Shown here: one piece after another, positions 8,537 through 16,192 of the stretch
How the letters are laid out: the number at the start of each line of letters is the position of its first letter
Numbering within the stretch: the stretch's first letter is position 1
From: Oscillospiraceae bacterium
GTDB lineage: Bacteria; Bacillota; Clostridia; Oscillospirales; Ruminococcaceae
Direction: 5' to 3'
DNA: 64,000 nucleotides
Assembly: GCA_017399765.1 (NCBI GenBank)
Contig: JAFQBH010000008.1
Location: 1-64,000, forward strand
Position numbers and translations under genes: made by a program
Notes under the pieces: model-generated
The model's database searches: none
Told to the model about the DNA's origin: nothing
Seen by the model: the letters and a program-made list of their open reading frames with translations, nothing else

Positions 8537-10254
8537 TTTGCACCTCCCGTCTGGGAAGCATAGATCTCCCGGTATATTTTACAGCGTTCAAGAAGTTCGG
8601 AATGCTTTCCGGAATCAACAAGTTTTCCGTTATCCATAACAAGGATAAGGTCGCTGTTCATTGCGGAAGTTACGCGCTGGGTTATAACGATTTGAGTTTT
8701 TCCTTCTGCTTTTTTTGAAAGCTTTGTGCGGAGCTTTGATTCCGTAAGAAAATCCAAAGCGGAAAAACTGTCGTCAAAAATATATATAGGAGCGTTTTTT
8801 ATAACAGCTCTCGCAATGGAAAGACGCTGTTTTTGTCCGCCGGAAAGGTTTTTTCCGGATTGGTTAAGTTCGTGGTTAAAACCGTTTTCAAGACCGGAAA
8901 CAAAATCCGAAAGTTCGGCAATTTCCGCAGCTTCGGATATTTCTTCATCAGTTGCTCCGGGTTTTCCCATAAGAATATTATCCTTTATTGTACCGGAATA
9001 TATGGATGAATTTTGGAGAACACAGCTTATATTTCTGCGGACCGTTTTGTGGCTAAGGGTATCTGTCGAACGCTCATCATAAAGAACTTTTCCTTCGGTT
9101 GGCATTCGGAAACAGAGCATAAGCGAAACAAGAGTCGATTTTCCGCTTCCTGTTCCGCCAATGACGGAAACTTTCTGTCCGGGTTCGATTTTAAAAGATA
9201 TGTTGCTTACGGCCGGTTCGGTCGCGCCGTCATATTTGAAAGTTACATTATCAAAAACAACGCTTCCGGAAAAATCGATTTCTTCCTCGGCAACGCTGTC
9301 GTCATATCCGTTCGCGGAAATTACTTCGCCGATACGGTTTGCGGCAACTTTTGCGTGCGGGATCATAACGATTACAAAAGCGGCGTTCATAATGCTCGTC
9401 ATAACAAGAGTAACATATTGTATGATTGCAAAAATATCGCCGGCAGAAACCGCGCTTGCGCCGGTTTCCATTCTTGAAGCGCCGATATAAATTATGAGCA
9501 CAACGGAAAAATTGAGCAGGAAAAGAGCGAGAGGAGCAATTATTCCCATGCGCACGTTGGATTTTATGATATTCATTGCCATTTTTACCGTGGCTTCGGA
9601 AATTCTTTCGTGCTCATGGCTTTCTTTATCAAAAGCGCGGATAACACGGATTCCGCGAAGGCGTTCACGCATAATATCGTTCTGTCTGTCGATAAATTCA
9701 TCTGCAATTCGCCAGAGCGGTTCGATTTTTCTTCCGATCAGCACAACAACGATGAAAACTATCGGAACAAAGAAAAGAAGCACAAGCGAAAGAAAAACGT
9801 CTTTGCTGAATGAAAGAGCTACGCCGCCGATAAAAAGAACAGGAATTGTAATAATGTTTCCGCAGAAAATTGAAGCGATCCAGCCAAGGGTTTCGGTATC
9901 GTGGGTGGAACGGGTGATAAGGGCAGCTGTTCCGATCTCGTTCATTTCACCGAAAGTCATTGTATTTACTTTTTTAAAGACCATTCTGCGAAGATCACAG
10001 CAAAACCCCGCGACTATTTCCGCGGTTATTTTTCTTCCGATTATTACGGTAAAAAGTCCCGCAAGAGAAACGAGAAACATATTAAGACAGTTTCTTTTTA
10101 TAAATTCCATATCGGAAAGATAGATGCCTTTATCAACGATATCGCTCATTATGGTGGGGAGCATAAGATCGCATATCGTCGCGGCAGTCATAAAAAGCAG
10201 CGCAACCGGAATTCTGCTTTTATAGTGCAACAGGTTTTCAAAAATCTTTTTCAT
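8533..10254 (-). CDS. ABC exporter half-transporter (heterodimer partner with degenerate ATP site)
   Basis: 573 residues: membrane domain, then Walker A GGTGSGKST, signature LSGGQKQR, Walker B IYIFDDSFSALD where the catalytic Glu is Asp, and a switch region TQRVTS where the usual His is Gln. Together with the NISGGQ signature of the partner this marks one degenerate ATP site, typical of heterodimeric exporters. ATG at 10254 behind GAGGTAG; first gene of the transcript. Confidence 0.92.
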   Translation of the reverse strand: MKKIFENLLHYKSRIPVALLFMTAATICDLMLPTIMSDIVDKGIYLSDMEFIKRNCLNMFLVSLAGLFTVIIGRKITAEIVAGFCCDLRRMVFKKVNTMTFGEMNEIGTAALITRSTHDTETLGWIASIFCGNIITIPVLFIGGVALSFSKDVFLSLVLLFFVPIVFIVVVLIGRKIEPLWRIADEFIDRQNDIMRERLRGIRVIRAFDKESHEHERISEATVKMAMNIIKSNVRMGIIAPLALFLLNFSVVLIIYIGASRMETGASAVSAGDIFAIIQYVTLVMTSIMNAAFVIVMIPHAKVAANRIGEVISANGYDDSVAEEEIDFSGSVVFDNVTFKYDGATEPAVSNISFKIEPGQKVSVIGGTGSGKSTLVSLMLCFRMPTEGKVLYDERSTDTLSHKTVRRNISCVLQNSSIYSGTIKDNILMGKPGATDEEISEAAEIAELSDFVSGLENGFNHELNQSGKNLSGGQKQRLSIARAVIKNAPIYIFDDSFSALDFLTESKLRTKLSKKAEGKTQIVITQRVTSAMNSDLILVMDNGKLVDSGKHSELLERCKIYREIYASQTGGAK

Positions 10255-10302
10255 TTCTACCTCACATAAACAAAGATTTTTTAACGCGAAAAACCAAGTT
10301 TC

Positions 10303-10331
10303 AGTATATCACTACATACGGTTGTTTTCAA
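10303..10331 (-). promoter_or_regulatory. Promoter of the ABC exporter pair
   Basis: TTGAAA (10326-10331), 17-base spacer, extended -10 TGATATACT (hexamer 10303-10308). Confidence 0.75.
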
Positions 10332-10339
10332 TAAACCGT
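10318..10339. promoter_or_regulatory. Operator-like inverted repeat over the exporter -35 box
   Basis: Arms ACGGTT (10318-10323) and AACCGT (10334-10339), 10 bases apart, enclosing the -35 hexamer. A repressor bound here would block RNA polymerase. No regulator gene is adjacent. Confidence 0.4.
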
Positions 10340-10351
10340 TACTATAATTAT

Positions 10352-10380
10352 AAAAAATCCCTTCCGGAAGGGGAGGGATA
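10352..10380 (-). terminator. Terminator after the metallophosphoesterase gene
   Basis: TCCCT...AGGGA hairpin around CCTTCCGGAAGG, followed by six T on the minus strand. Confidence 0.65.
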
Positions 10381-10386
10381 AATTTT

Positions 10387-11640
10387 TTATTCTGTTTCCA
10401 AAGGCCATTGGCAATAAACATTGTCTTTGGTATCAAGAAGGATTGTCTTCATATAGGAACTCCAGCCGGTGCCTTCCGTTGCGGCAATAAAATCTTCCGC
10501 AAAGGAAAGATCAAGGTCTGAAAAAACTCCGCCGAAATATGCAACGTTAAGCTTTGCGCTGAAAACGCTGTATTTTTCCGCAAGTTCCGGGTCGTTTACA
10601 ACAGAATAAATGGTTTCCTTTGCCTGGGCATAAGCGTTATCATAGAAGAAATTGTATCCGAAATCGGAATATTGGAGAAGGTTTTCGTCGGTGCTGCCAA
10701 TGTTTTCGGCATAGGCGGAAACACTGGTTGCTTTGGATTCATAGGTCCAGCTCTCCTTGAAAAAATCTATCACGCCGTATCTGTGGGGATAAACGCAGAA
10801 TCCGCCGCCGACTATATCGGTGATTTCTTCGGTATGAACAAAATGCTGGGTGTGAAGATGTCCGCAAAGATAAAGATTTCCGCCGTATTCGGTTATGATT
10901 TCGGAAACTTTATCTCCGTTTCCGAGTTTATAGTTCAGATCAAAACGGGGATTATGTGAAAGAAGGCTGTGGTGTCCCGCGACAATGGGAACGTCTCCGG
11001 CTTCCTTGCAGGAAGAAAGTTGTTCTTCAAGCCAGATAAGCGTTGCTTCGCTGAGATTTCCGAGGGTTGCGCCGTAAAAAACGTTTGTATCGAGCATAAA
11101 GATGCGAACGCCTTTTTCGGTATCATAAACATAGGAAAGGGAATTTTCATCATAGGAAATTCCGCCGGAATAACCGAATTCGGAATAGATTTCTCTGAAT
11201 TCGTCGGGGGTTACGGATTCCGCAACTTCCGCTTCACCATTGGGAAATACAAAAGAAGAGCCGGTTATATCGTGGTTTCCGGGAAGAACAAGAATTTTAA
11301 TTCCTTCTTCGGAAAGAACTTTAAGTTTTTCGGCAAAAGCAAGGTGCGAGGCTTTTGCTCCGTTAAAAACGATATCGCCGGTGATTACGATATACTCCGG
11401 CTTTTCATAAAGCATTTCCGAAACGAAAGCATCAAAAATTTCCTCAACATATTTTACCTGCTTTCCGGTTCCGTTGCTGTCGTTTGCCAAAGCAAAAGTT
11501 CCCTCATACGAAAAAGCTTCTTTTCCGGTAAAATGTGTGTCGGTAACGGTGACGATTTTTATAGGTTTTTCTTTTGGCGAACAGGCGCAGAAAGAAAAAA
11601 TCATTATGAAAACCAAAAGAAGAGAAACAAATTTTTTCAT
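10387..11640 (-). CDS. Metallophosphoesterase lipoprotein
   Basis: A 417-residue exported calcineurin-like phosphoesterase. The N-terminus is a lipoprotein signal with lipid-attached Cys20 (FSFCAC). The metal motifs are complete and in order: TDTHF, GDIVFNGAK, LPGNHDI, AGHHSLLSH and CGHLHTQH. It should sit on the outer face of the membrane and cleave an unknown phosphoester. The ATG at 11640 follows GGAGGG; an upstream ATG 20 codons earlier would place extra residues before the signal peptide. It has its own promoter and terminator. Confidence 0.9.
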   Translation of the reverse strand: MKKFVSLLLVFIMIFSFCACSPKEKPIKIVTVTDTHFTGKEAFSYEGTFALANDSNGTGKQVKYVEEIFDAFVSEMLYEKPEYIVITGDIVFNGAKASHLAFAEKLKVLSEEGIKILVLPGNHDITGSSFVFPNGEAEVAESVTPDEFREIYSEFGYSGGISYDENSLSYVYDTEKGVRIFMLDTNVFYGATLGNLSEATLIWLEEQLSSCKEAGDVPIVAGHHSLLSHNPRFDLNYKLGNGDKVSEIITEYGGNLYLCGHLHTQHFVHTEEITDIVGGGFCVYPHRYGVIDFFKESWTYESKATSVSAYAENIGSTDENLLQYSDFGYNFFYDNAYAQAKETIYSVVNDPELAEKYSVFSAKLNVAYFGGVFSDLDLSFAEDFIAATEGTGWSSYMKTILLDTKDNVYCQWPLETE

Positions 11641-11668
11641 AAAATCCCTCCGAACTGAATATGATAAA

Positions 11669-11697
11669 ATTTTACCATAAAAACAGTTTTCGGGCAA
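11669..11697 (-). promoter_or_regulatory. Promoter of the metallophosphoesterase gene
   Basis: TTGCCC (11692-11697), 17-base spacer, extended -10 TGGTAAAAT (hexamer 11669-11674). Confidence 0.6.
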
Positions 11698-11698
11698 C

Positions 11699-11728
11699 AA
11701 AAAATACCGCCGGAAAATACACGGCGGT
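11699..11728 (-). terminator. Terminator after the VanY-like gene
   Basis: ACCGCCG / CGGCGGT stem with a 9-base loop, then ATTTTTTG on the minus strand. Confidence 0.8.
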
Positions 11729-11748
11729 TAAACATTATAAACAACAAA

Positions 11749-12591
11749 TCATTGTTTTCCGGTTATAAAATAACAACCTGTGTTGTCGGAAGAAATTATA
11801 ATATCCGAAAAACCTTTCGGAATAAAAATTTCTTCAGGTTTTTGTCTTGAAATAAAATATTCATTATAATAAAGGATTTTTCCGGGTATAAATGATTCAA
11901 TATATTCTTCAAGAGTAAGGTTGTTTTCTGCTATGATTTTTGAATGGGGAAGACCAACATAGCGAAGGTGCCAGGGTTCGAAAGGAATTCCGGTAATTTC
12001 TTCGCCATAATAAGGATAACGGATTATGAAACCATAATCATGGCAGAAAGAATTGACAAATTGTCCTTCTTCGCTGTCAAGAAAACCCATTCCCGCATGG
12101 TATTTTACATAAACATCAAGCGCAAGACCGGAAAGATGTTCGCTGGAATCAACAGATGCGGCAAATTCGTTTCCGGATTCAATAATTTCACGCTGTTCTT
12201 CATGGGTTCGGAAGGCGCTCATGATATAAAGTGAGTTATCAAATTTTTCTTTTATATCTTCGGAAATGCTTTCATACGCATTTACCGCGCAGGAATTTAC
12301 AAAAACTCCGCCGAGGTCGATAAGTTCCGGTGAATAATCTTCCGGAAAGGGGTGTTCTTCATTTATAAGTAAAAGTGAATCGTTAAGAACGGCGCCGTTT
12401 TCCAAAAGTTCCGCCAGATCAGAGCCTTCTTCAAAATTTTCTTTTCCCGGAGCGGGGAAGGAATTTTCTGAAAAATCGGTAACAAAAGATTTTGCAATAT
12501 ATGTTTCTGCCGGAAAAAATTTTTCCGCAATAAAAAACGCTGAAACAAAAATAACAGCAAAAGCAAGTGATATGATTAAAAAATTTTTCAT
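11749..12591 (-). CDS. D-alanyl-D-alanine carboxypeptidase, VanY type (peptidase M15B)
   Basis: Cleaves the terminal D-alanine from peptidoglycan stem peptides. The 280-residue protein has one N-terminal membrane anchor (about 3-25). The zinc motifs SSEHLSGLALDV (SxHxxGxAxD) and EPWHLRYVG are present, along with MSAFRT upstream. The catalytic part faces outside; about 60 acidic residues link it to the anchor. The ATG follows GGAGGG. Single gene with its own terminator. Confidence 0.88.
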   Translation of the reverse strand: MKNFLIISLAFAVIFVSAFFIAEKFFPAETYIAKSFVTDFSENSFPAPGKENFEEGSDLAELLENGAVLNDSLLLINEEHPFPEDYSPELIDLGGVFVNSCAVNAYESISEDIKEKFDNSLYIMSAFRTHEEQREIIESGNEFAASVDSSEHLSGLALDVYVKYHAGMGFLDSEEGQFVNSFCHDYGFIIRYPYYGEEITGIPFEPWHLRYVGLPHSKIIAENNLTLEEYIESFIPGKILYYNEYFISRQKPEEIFIPKGFSDIIISSDNTGCYFITGKQ

Positions 12592-12716
12592 AATCGCAAC
12601 CCTCCGTTTCCATAAAATGTTAGCAAAAATATTTTTAAGAAAAAAGGAGGAGAAGTTTTAAGATTTGTTTAAATATTTTTAAGATAAAAAATTAAAATTT
12701 TTTTTGCAATTTGGTG

Positions 12717-12745
12717 TTGACAAATTCTTTCAGATATGATAAGAT
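12717..12745 (+). promoter_or_regulatory. Promoter of the tRNA-Thr/tRNA-Tyr operon
   Basis: TTGACA (12717-12722), 17-base spacer, extended -10 TGATAAGAT (hexamer 12740-12745), 18 bases before the tRNA. Confidence 0.85.
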
Positions 12746-12763
12746 AACATTCGTCGCTGAGAT

Positions 12764-12839
12764 GCTGGTGTAGCTCAGTTGGTAGAGCAGCTGATTTGTA
12801 ATCAGCAGGTCGGGGGTTCGAGTCCGTCCACCAGCTCCA
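12764..12839 (+). tRNA. tRNA-Thr (anticodon TGT)
   Basis: 76 nt cloverleaf: acceptor GCTGGTG/CACCAGC, D-arm TAGCTCAGTTGG, anticodon loop TTTGTAA with TGT at 12797-12799, T-arm GGTTCGAGTCC, encoded CCA end. Confidence 0.97.
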
Positions 12840-12864
12840 CTATCGACAAACTTAATATTTATAT

Positions 12865-12949
12865 GGGAGTGTACCCAAGCGGCCAAAGGGGGCAGACTGT
12901 AAATCTGTTGTCAGTGACTACGGTGGTTCGAACCCACCCGCTCCCACCA
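12865..12949 (+). tRNA. tRNA-Tyr (anticodon GTA)
   Basis: 85 nt class II tRNA with a long variable arm: acceptor GGGAGTG/CGCTCCC, anticodon loop CTGTAAA with GTA at 12899-12901, T-arm GGTTCGAACCC and encoded CCA. It lies 25 bases after tRNA-Thr. Confidence 0.97.
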
Positions 12950-12951
12950 AC

Positions 12952-12982
12952 AAAAAGCTCATTCTTCGGAATGAGCTTTTTT
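12952..12982 (+). terminator. Terminator of the tRNA operon
   Basis: AGCTCATTC / GAATGAGCT stem with a TTCG tetraloop, followed by TTTTTT. Confidence 0.92.
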
Positions 12983-13006
12983 GACATATACATTTAATTT
13001 TAAAAA

Positions 13007-13015
13007 TGGTATAAT
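13007..13015 (+). promoter_or_regulatory. Extended -10 promoter of the hydrolase-msrA pair
   Basis: TGGTATAAT, 23 bases before the start codon. There is no good -35 at normal distance; TTGACA at 12981-12986 is 23 bases from the -10 and too far. Confidence 0.5.
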
Positions 13016-13037
13016 TAAATAAAAGGAGGTGGTTTTT

Positions 13038-13778
13038 GTGGAGCATAAAGAGTATAAACGCATTGTTTCGGAAGCAGAAACCGCCGTTTTGTTTATCCAC
13101 GGAATTGCCGGAACGCCGAATCATTTTAAAGATTTTCTTCCGTTTGTTTCAAAAGAATTTTCGGTCTATAATCTTCTTTTGGATGGTCACTGCGGAAAAA
13201 CCGAGGATTTTTCAAAAACCTCAATGAAAAAATGGGAAAAACAGGTTGATTTTGCCGTTTCGGAACTTTTGAAAAATCATAAAAAGATTTTTATAGTCGC
13301 GCATTCCCTCGGAACACTTCTTGCGATTGAGCAGGCAGTTAAAGAAAGAAGAATTGAAAAACTTTTTTTGCTTGCTGTTCCGATAAAACTTTTTGTAAAG
13401 CCGGTTGCACTTTTTTCCGCTTTCAGAATCTATCTCGGAAAGGTTTCGGAAAGCGATGAAAAACTTGTTGCAATGAAAAATTGCTGCGGAATAGAGCTTT
13501 CAAAAAATCTGTTTAAATATCTCGGCTGGATCCCGAGATTCCTTGAACTTTTCGGAAAAATCGGCGAAACAAGAAAAATAATCGGAAACCTGAAAACGGA
13601 GTGTGTGATTTTCCAGTCTTTCGAGGACGAGCTTGTTTCAGAAAAATCTATAAAATATCTTGAGGAAAAAACTTTTGCTTCGATAAATGTTCTTGAAAAA
13701 TCGGGACACTATTATTACGAAAAAAAGGATTTTGATTATTTGCTCGATGAATTCAAAAAGTTCATCTGCGAAAAATAA
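13038..13778 (+). CDS. Alpha/beta hydrolase, carboxylesterase-like
   Basis: 246 residues resembling Est30-type carboxylesterases. It has the oxyanion region FIHGIAGTP, the nucleophile Ser in AHSLG, an acid in FEDELV and the catalytic His in KSGHYYY. No signal peptide, so it should be cytoplasmic. GTG start at 13038 behind AAAGGAGG; a second GTG three codons upstream overlaps the ribosome binding site. Thirteen bases separate it from msrA, with which it is probably co-transcribed. Substrate unknown. Confidence 0.82.
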   Translation: MEHKEYKRIVSEAETAVLFIHGIAGTPNHFKDFLPFVSKEFSVYNLLLDGHCGKTEDFSKTSMKKWEKQVDFAVSELLKNHKKIFIVAHSLGTLLAIEQAVKERRIEKLFLLAVPIKLFVKPVALFSAFRIYLGKVSESDEKLVAMKNCCGIELSKNLFKYLGWIPRFLELFGKIGETRKIIGNLKTECVIFQSFEDELVSEKSIKYLEEKTFASINVLEKSGHYYYEKKDFDYLLDEFKKFICEK

Positions 13779-13791
13779 AGGCGGTGATTTT

Positions 13792-14286
13792 ATGAAAACA
13801 GCATATTTTGCCGGTGGCTGTTTCTGGTGCATAACTCCTGCATTTAAAGAACTGGCCGGTGTTTTTGATGTTACAAGCGGCTATTGCGGCGGAAAGGAAG
13901 CAAATCCAACTTATAAAGAAGTGAAAAGCCAGAAAACAGGCCACAGAGAAACGATAAAAATTGACTATGACCCGGAAAAAGTTTCCTTTAATGAACTTTT
14001 TGAAATTTTTCTTGACGGAGTAGATCCTTTTGACGGCGAAGGCCAGTTTATCGACAGGGGATATTCATATACTCTGGCGGTCTATTATAACGATTTTTCC
14101 GAAAAGGAAATTGCGGAGAAAATGATCGGTGAACTTGAAGAAAAATCCGGAAAAAAGGTCTGGATAAGCCTTGAACCGTTTTCTGCATTTTATACCGCGG
14201 AAGAGGAGCATCAGGATTATTACATAAAACATCCGGAAGAATTCAAAAAAGAACTTATTGAATCAGGAAGGAAGCACGGTTATTAA
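13792..14286 (+). CDS. msrA: Peptide methionine (S)-S-oxide reductase
   Basis: Repairs the S-epimer of methionine sulfoxide in oxidised proteins. The 164-residue protein opens with FAGGCFWC, which holds the catalytic cysteine, followed by GYCGG, Y-K-E-V, TGHRE and EEEHQDYY, all typical of MsrA. The real start is the ATG at 13792 behind AAAGGCGG; the frame is open upstream into the hydrolase gene. No msrB domain is fused or adjacent. Confidence 0.95.
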   Translation: MKTAYFAGGCFWCITPAFKELAGVFDVTSGYCGGKEANPTYKEVKSQKTGHRETIKIDYDPEKVSFNELFEIFLDGVDPFDGEGQFIDRGYSYTLAVYYNDFSEKEIAEKMIGELEEKSGKKVWISLEPFSAFYTAEEEHQDYYIKHPEEFKKELIESGRKHGY

Positions 14287-14321
14287 AAAAGGATATTGCC
14301 GGTTCGGCAATATCCTTTTTT
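14285..14321. terminator. Bidirectional terminator between msrA and the membrane protein gene
   Basis: GGATATTGCC / GGCAATATCC stem with a 5-base loop and A/T runs on both sides, serving convergent genes. Confidence 0.9.
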
Positions 14322-14323
14322 AA

Positions 14324-15103
14324 TTATTTTTCTTCAGTTTTAAGTCTTTCCTTGGCTTCTTCAACGGTTTCTCCGTCATGAATAAGATATTTTTCAACGA
14401 ACTTATCTTCAATTTTTGTGTAGTTATCAACAACAACAGATTCTATTTTTTTATATCCGCTTACTGCAGCATCGGTGATTTTTTCATTGATTTCAACGAT
14501 TTTGGATTTTGTCATTTTGAATTTTTCTCCTTCAATTAAATTTAGTCCAAGTAAAAAAACTATTATACAAACACCGGAACCGGTAAGAACATTGAAAAGT
14601 TTTATATCTTTTTCAGCCATTTCCCCAAAAGAAACAAGCATTGAACGCTGGAGCGAAAAAATCGAAACAAAAGCGTCCACAAAAGAAATTCCACGGAGAG
14701 CTTTTATAACCGGAGAATCGTTTTTTCTTGCTTTGATAACATTTATTACCGCAAGTGTCATTTTGATAAAAACATAAAGCGCGATTGTTATCATCACAAT
14801 TTTGTGATATTTTGTTCCGTGGTTGTCTATAACAGAAAGAACTACGGTTCCGATTAGTGAAACGGAAAGAATTATAAACATTGCTCCAGTGAATTTTTCT
14901 GCAAAAATCTCAATAGAAAGATTTCCGGAACTTTTATATTTTATCCGCAGAAGTGAAAAACGCGTAACGCTGAGAACTGTAAAATACAGAAAAAGCGTTA
15001 CGAACCACCAGGAATGGGTGCAAAAACCGATCGCAGCGTTATAAACAGCGTATGCAAGATTGATAAAAAGGCTGAACAAAGTCAGCTTTTCAATGCGTTC
15101 CAT
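14324..15103 (-). CDS. Multispanning membrane protein with C-terminal amphipathic domain
   Basis: Not assigned to a function. The 259-residue protein has about five or six hydrophobic helices (residues 8-200) and a charged C-terminal tail (about 200-259) with repeated YKKIESVV/YTKIEDKF and HDGETVEEAKERL motifs. That tail resembles a small stand-alone protein family known in Bacillota; here it is joined to membrane helices. It lies 3 bases after the next membrane protein, both transcribed divergently from a TetR gene that probably represses them. Confidence 0.6.
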   Translation of the reverse strand: MERIEKLTLFSLFINLAYAVYNAAIGFCTHSWWFVTLFLYFTVLSVTRFSLLRIKYKSSGNLSIEIFAEKFTGAMFIILSVSLIGTVVLSVIDNHGTKYHKIVMITIALYVFIKMTLAVINVIKARKNDSPVIKALRGISFVDAFVSIFSLQRSMLVSFGEMAEKDIKLFNVLTGSGVCIIVFLLGLNLIEGEKFKMTKSKIVEINEKITDAAVSGYKKIESVVVDNYTKIEDKFVEKYLIHDGETVEEAKERLKTEEK

Positions 15104-15106
15104 TCT

Positions 15107-15475
15107 TTATTTAATACCTTTTGTAATAGGAATAAGGGAAAGAAGCATAACGATTCCCACAAGTCCGATGATGGTTCCGATAACAATGTTTTCCCAGACC
15201 ATACAGAAGCACATCCCAAGACCGAGAACGAGTGAGCCAAGAACAGCAAAAACAGTGAAAAGAACGGATTTACCGTTAATTTTGATTGGTGCTTTGTTTT
15301 CCATTTTGCGCCAGATAAGAAGAGTTATAAGACCGAGAACAAGGCCGATTGCTCCGAAAATGATTCCCTCATTGAAAGAGTCCCATTCAGGAAGAAGTGC
15401 CATGCACATTCCGAGAGCGAAAAGAACAGTACTTACTGTTCCGAGGATCATTGCAACAAAACTGCTTTTTTTCAT
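15107..15475 (-). CDS. Small four-helix membrane protein
   Basis: 122 residues with four predicted membrane helices and no known catalytic motif. The ATG at 15475 follows AAGGAG; the frame could open at a TTG six codons earlier, but that overlaps the ribosome binding site. First gene of the TetR-linked operon. Function unknown. Confidence 0.6.
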   Translation of the reverse strand: MKKSSFVAMILGTVSTVLFALGMCMALLPEWDSFNEGIIFGAIGLVLGLITLLIWRKMENKAPIKINGKSVLFTVFAVLGSLVLGLGMCFCMVWENIVIGTIIGLVGIVMLLSLIPITKGIK

Positions 15476-15497
15476 ATAATATTCTCCTTCCAATAAA

Positions 15498-15508
15498 ACA
15501 ACAGTTGT
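15498..15508. promoter_or_regulatory. Putative TetR operator 1
   Basis: Palindrome ACAAC-A-GTTGT, just downstream of the -10 box of the membrane-protein operon, around its transcription start. Shares the half-site CAAC with operator 2. Confidence 0.55.
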
Positions 15509-15525
15509 CTTTTTAATGTAAAAAT

Positions 15526-15554
15526 AGTATAATATTTTTTGTAAGGCAAAACAA
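15526..15554 (-). promoter_or_regulatory. Promoter of the two membrane protein genes
   Basis: TTGTTT (15549-15554), 17-base spacer, TATACT (15526-15531). Confidence 0.6.
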
Positions 15555-15566
15555 TCATCAATTTAA

Positions 15567-15578
15567 CAACAGGTGTTG
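15567..15578. promoter_or_regulatory. Putative TetR operator 2
   Basis: Palindrome CAACA-GG-TGTTG, 23 bases before the tetR start, overlapping its likely -10 region (TTAACA at 15563-15568 with TTGTAA at 15539-15544, 18-base spacer). Would give autorepression. Confidence 0.55.
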
Positions 15579-15600
15579 GATTAATAAAAAGAGGGATTAA

Positions 15601-16128
15601 ATGAATACAGTCAATAACAAACGCAGAAAAGAATCCGTTGAAAAAATAGAAAAGGTTTTTATGGAGCTTTTGCAGACAAAAGAACTCAAAGAAATCACCG
15701 TTTCAGATATCTGCAAACTTACAGGTCTCAATAGAAGCACTTTTTACGCAAATTTTGTCGATATATTTGATCTCTCTTTAAAACTTAAAGAAAAAATTGA
15801 AACGGATTTTTCCTCACAGTTCAGATTCGGAGATCCGGAAAACAAAAACATCGGAGCATTGAGAATGTTTACCCATATCAAAGAAAACCAGATTTTTTAT
15901 AAAACATATTTTAAACTTGGGTATGATGAAAGCCATAAAATAATGATTTATGATGAAAAACTTGCGGAACAGTTTTTTGTCAATAAAAATATTGAATATC
16001 ATATTGAGTTTTTTCGCCATGGACTAAACGCAATCATAAAAATGTGGCTTGCCGGAGGTTGCAGGGAAACACCTGAAGAAATGGCTGAAATGCTTAAACT
16101 TGAATACAGCGGAAGAAAAATTGACTGA
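15601..16128 (+). CDS. TetR/AcrR-family transcriptional regulator
   Basis: 175 residues. The N-terminal helix-turn-helix has the family pattern ITVSDICKLTGLNRSTFYANF (about 34-54), and a helical ligand-binding domain follows. RBS GAGGG before the ATG. Divergent to the two membrane protein genes, with paired CAACA/TGTTG palindromes between them, so it probably represses both directions. Confidence 0.88.
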   Translation: MNTVNNKRRKESVEKIEKVFMELLQTKELKEITVSDICKLTGLNRSTFYANFVDIFDLSLKLKEKIETDFSSQFRFGDPENKNIGALRMFTHIKENQIFYKTYFKLGYDESHKIMIYDEKLAEQFFVNKNIEYHIEFFRHGLNAIIKMWLAGGCRETPEEMAEMLKLEYSGRKID

Positions 16129-16152
16129 CAGTAGCAAACAATTATTAAATAT

Positions 16153-16160
16153 GTTATACT
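16153..16160 (+). promoter_or_regulatory. Extended -10 promoter of the M32 carboxypeptidase gene
   Basis: TGTTATACT-type -10 (TATACT at 16155-16160) with no clear -35; about 33 bases before the ATG. Confidence 0.5.
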
Positions 16161-16192
16161 GAATATATATCAAACAAAAGGAGAAAGTTAAA

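Noticed and set aside
12692-12997. Short frames across the two tRNA genes, with GAGGRTRTPDLL-like text
   Set aside because: Well-known artefact of translating tRNA genes; the DNA folds as tRNA-Thr and tRNA-Tyr.
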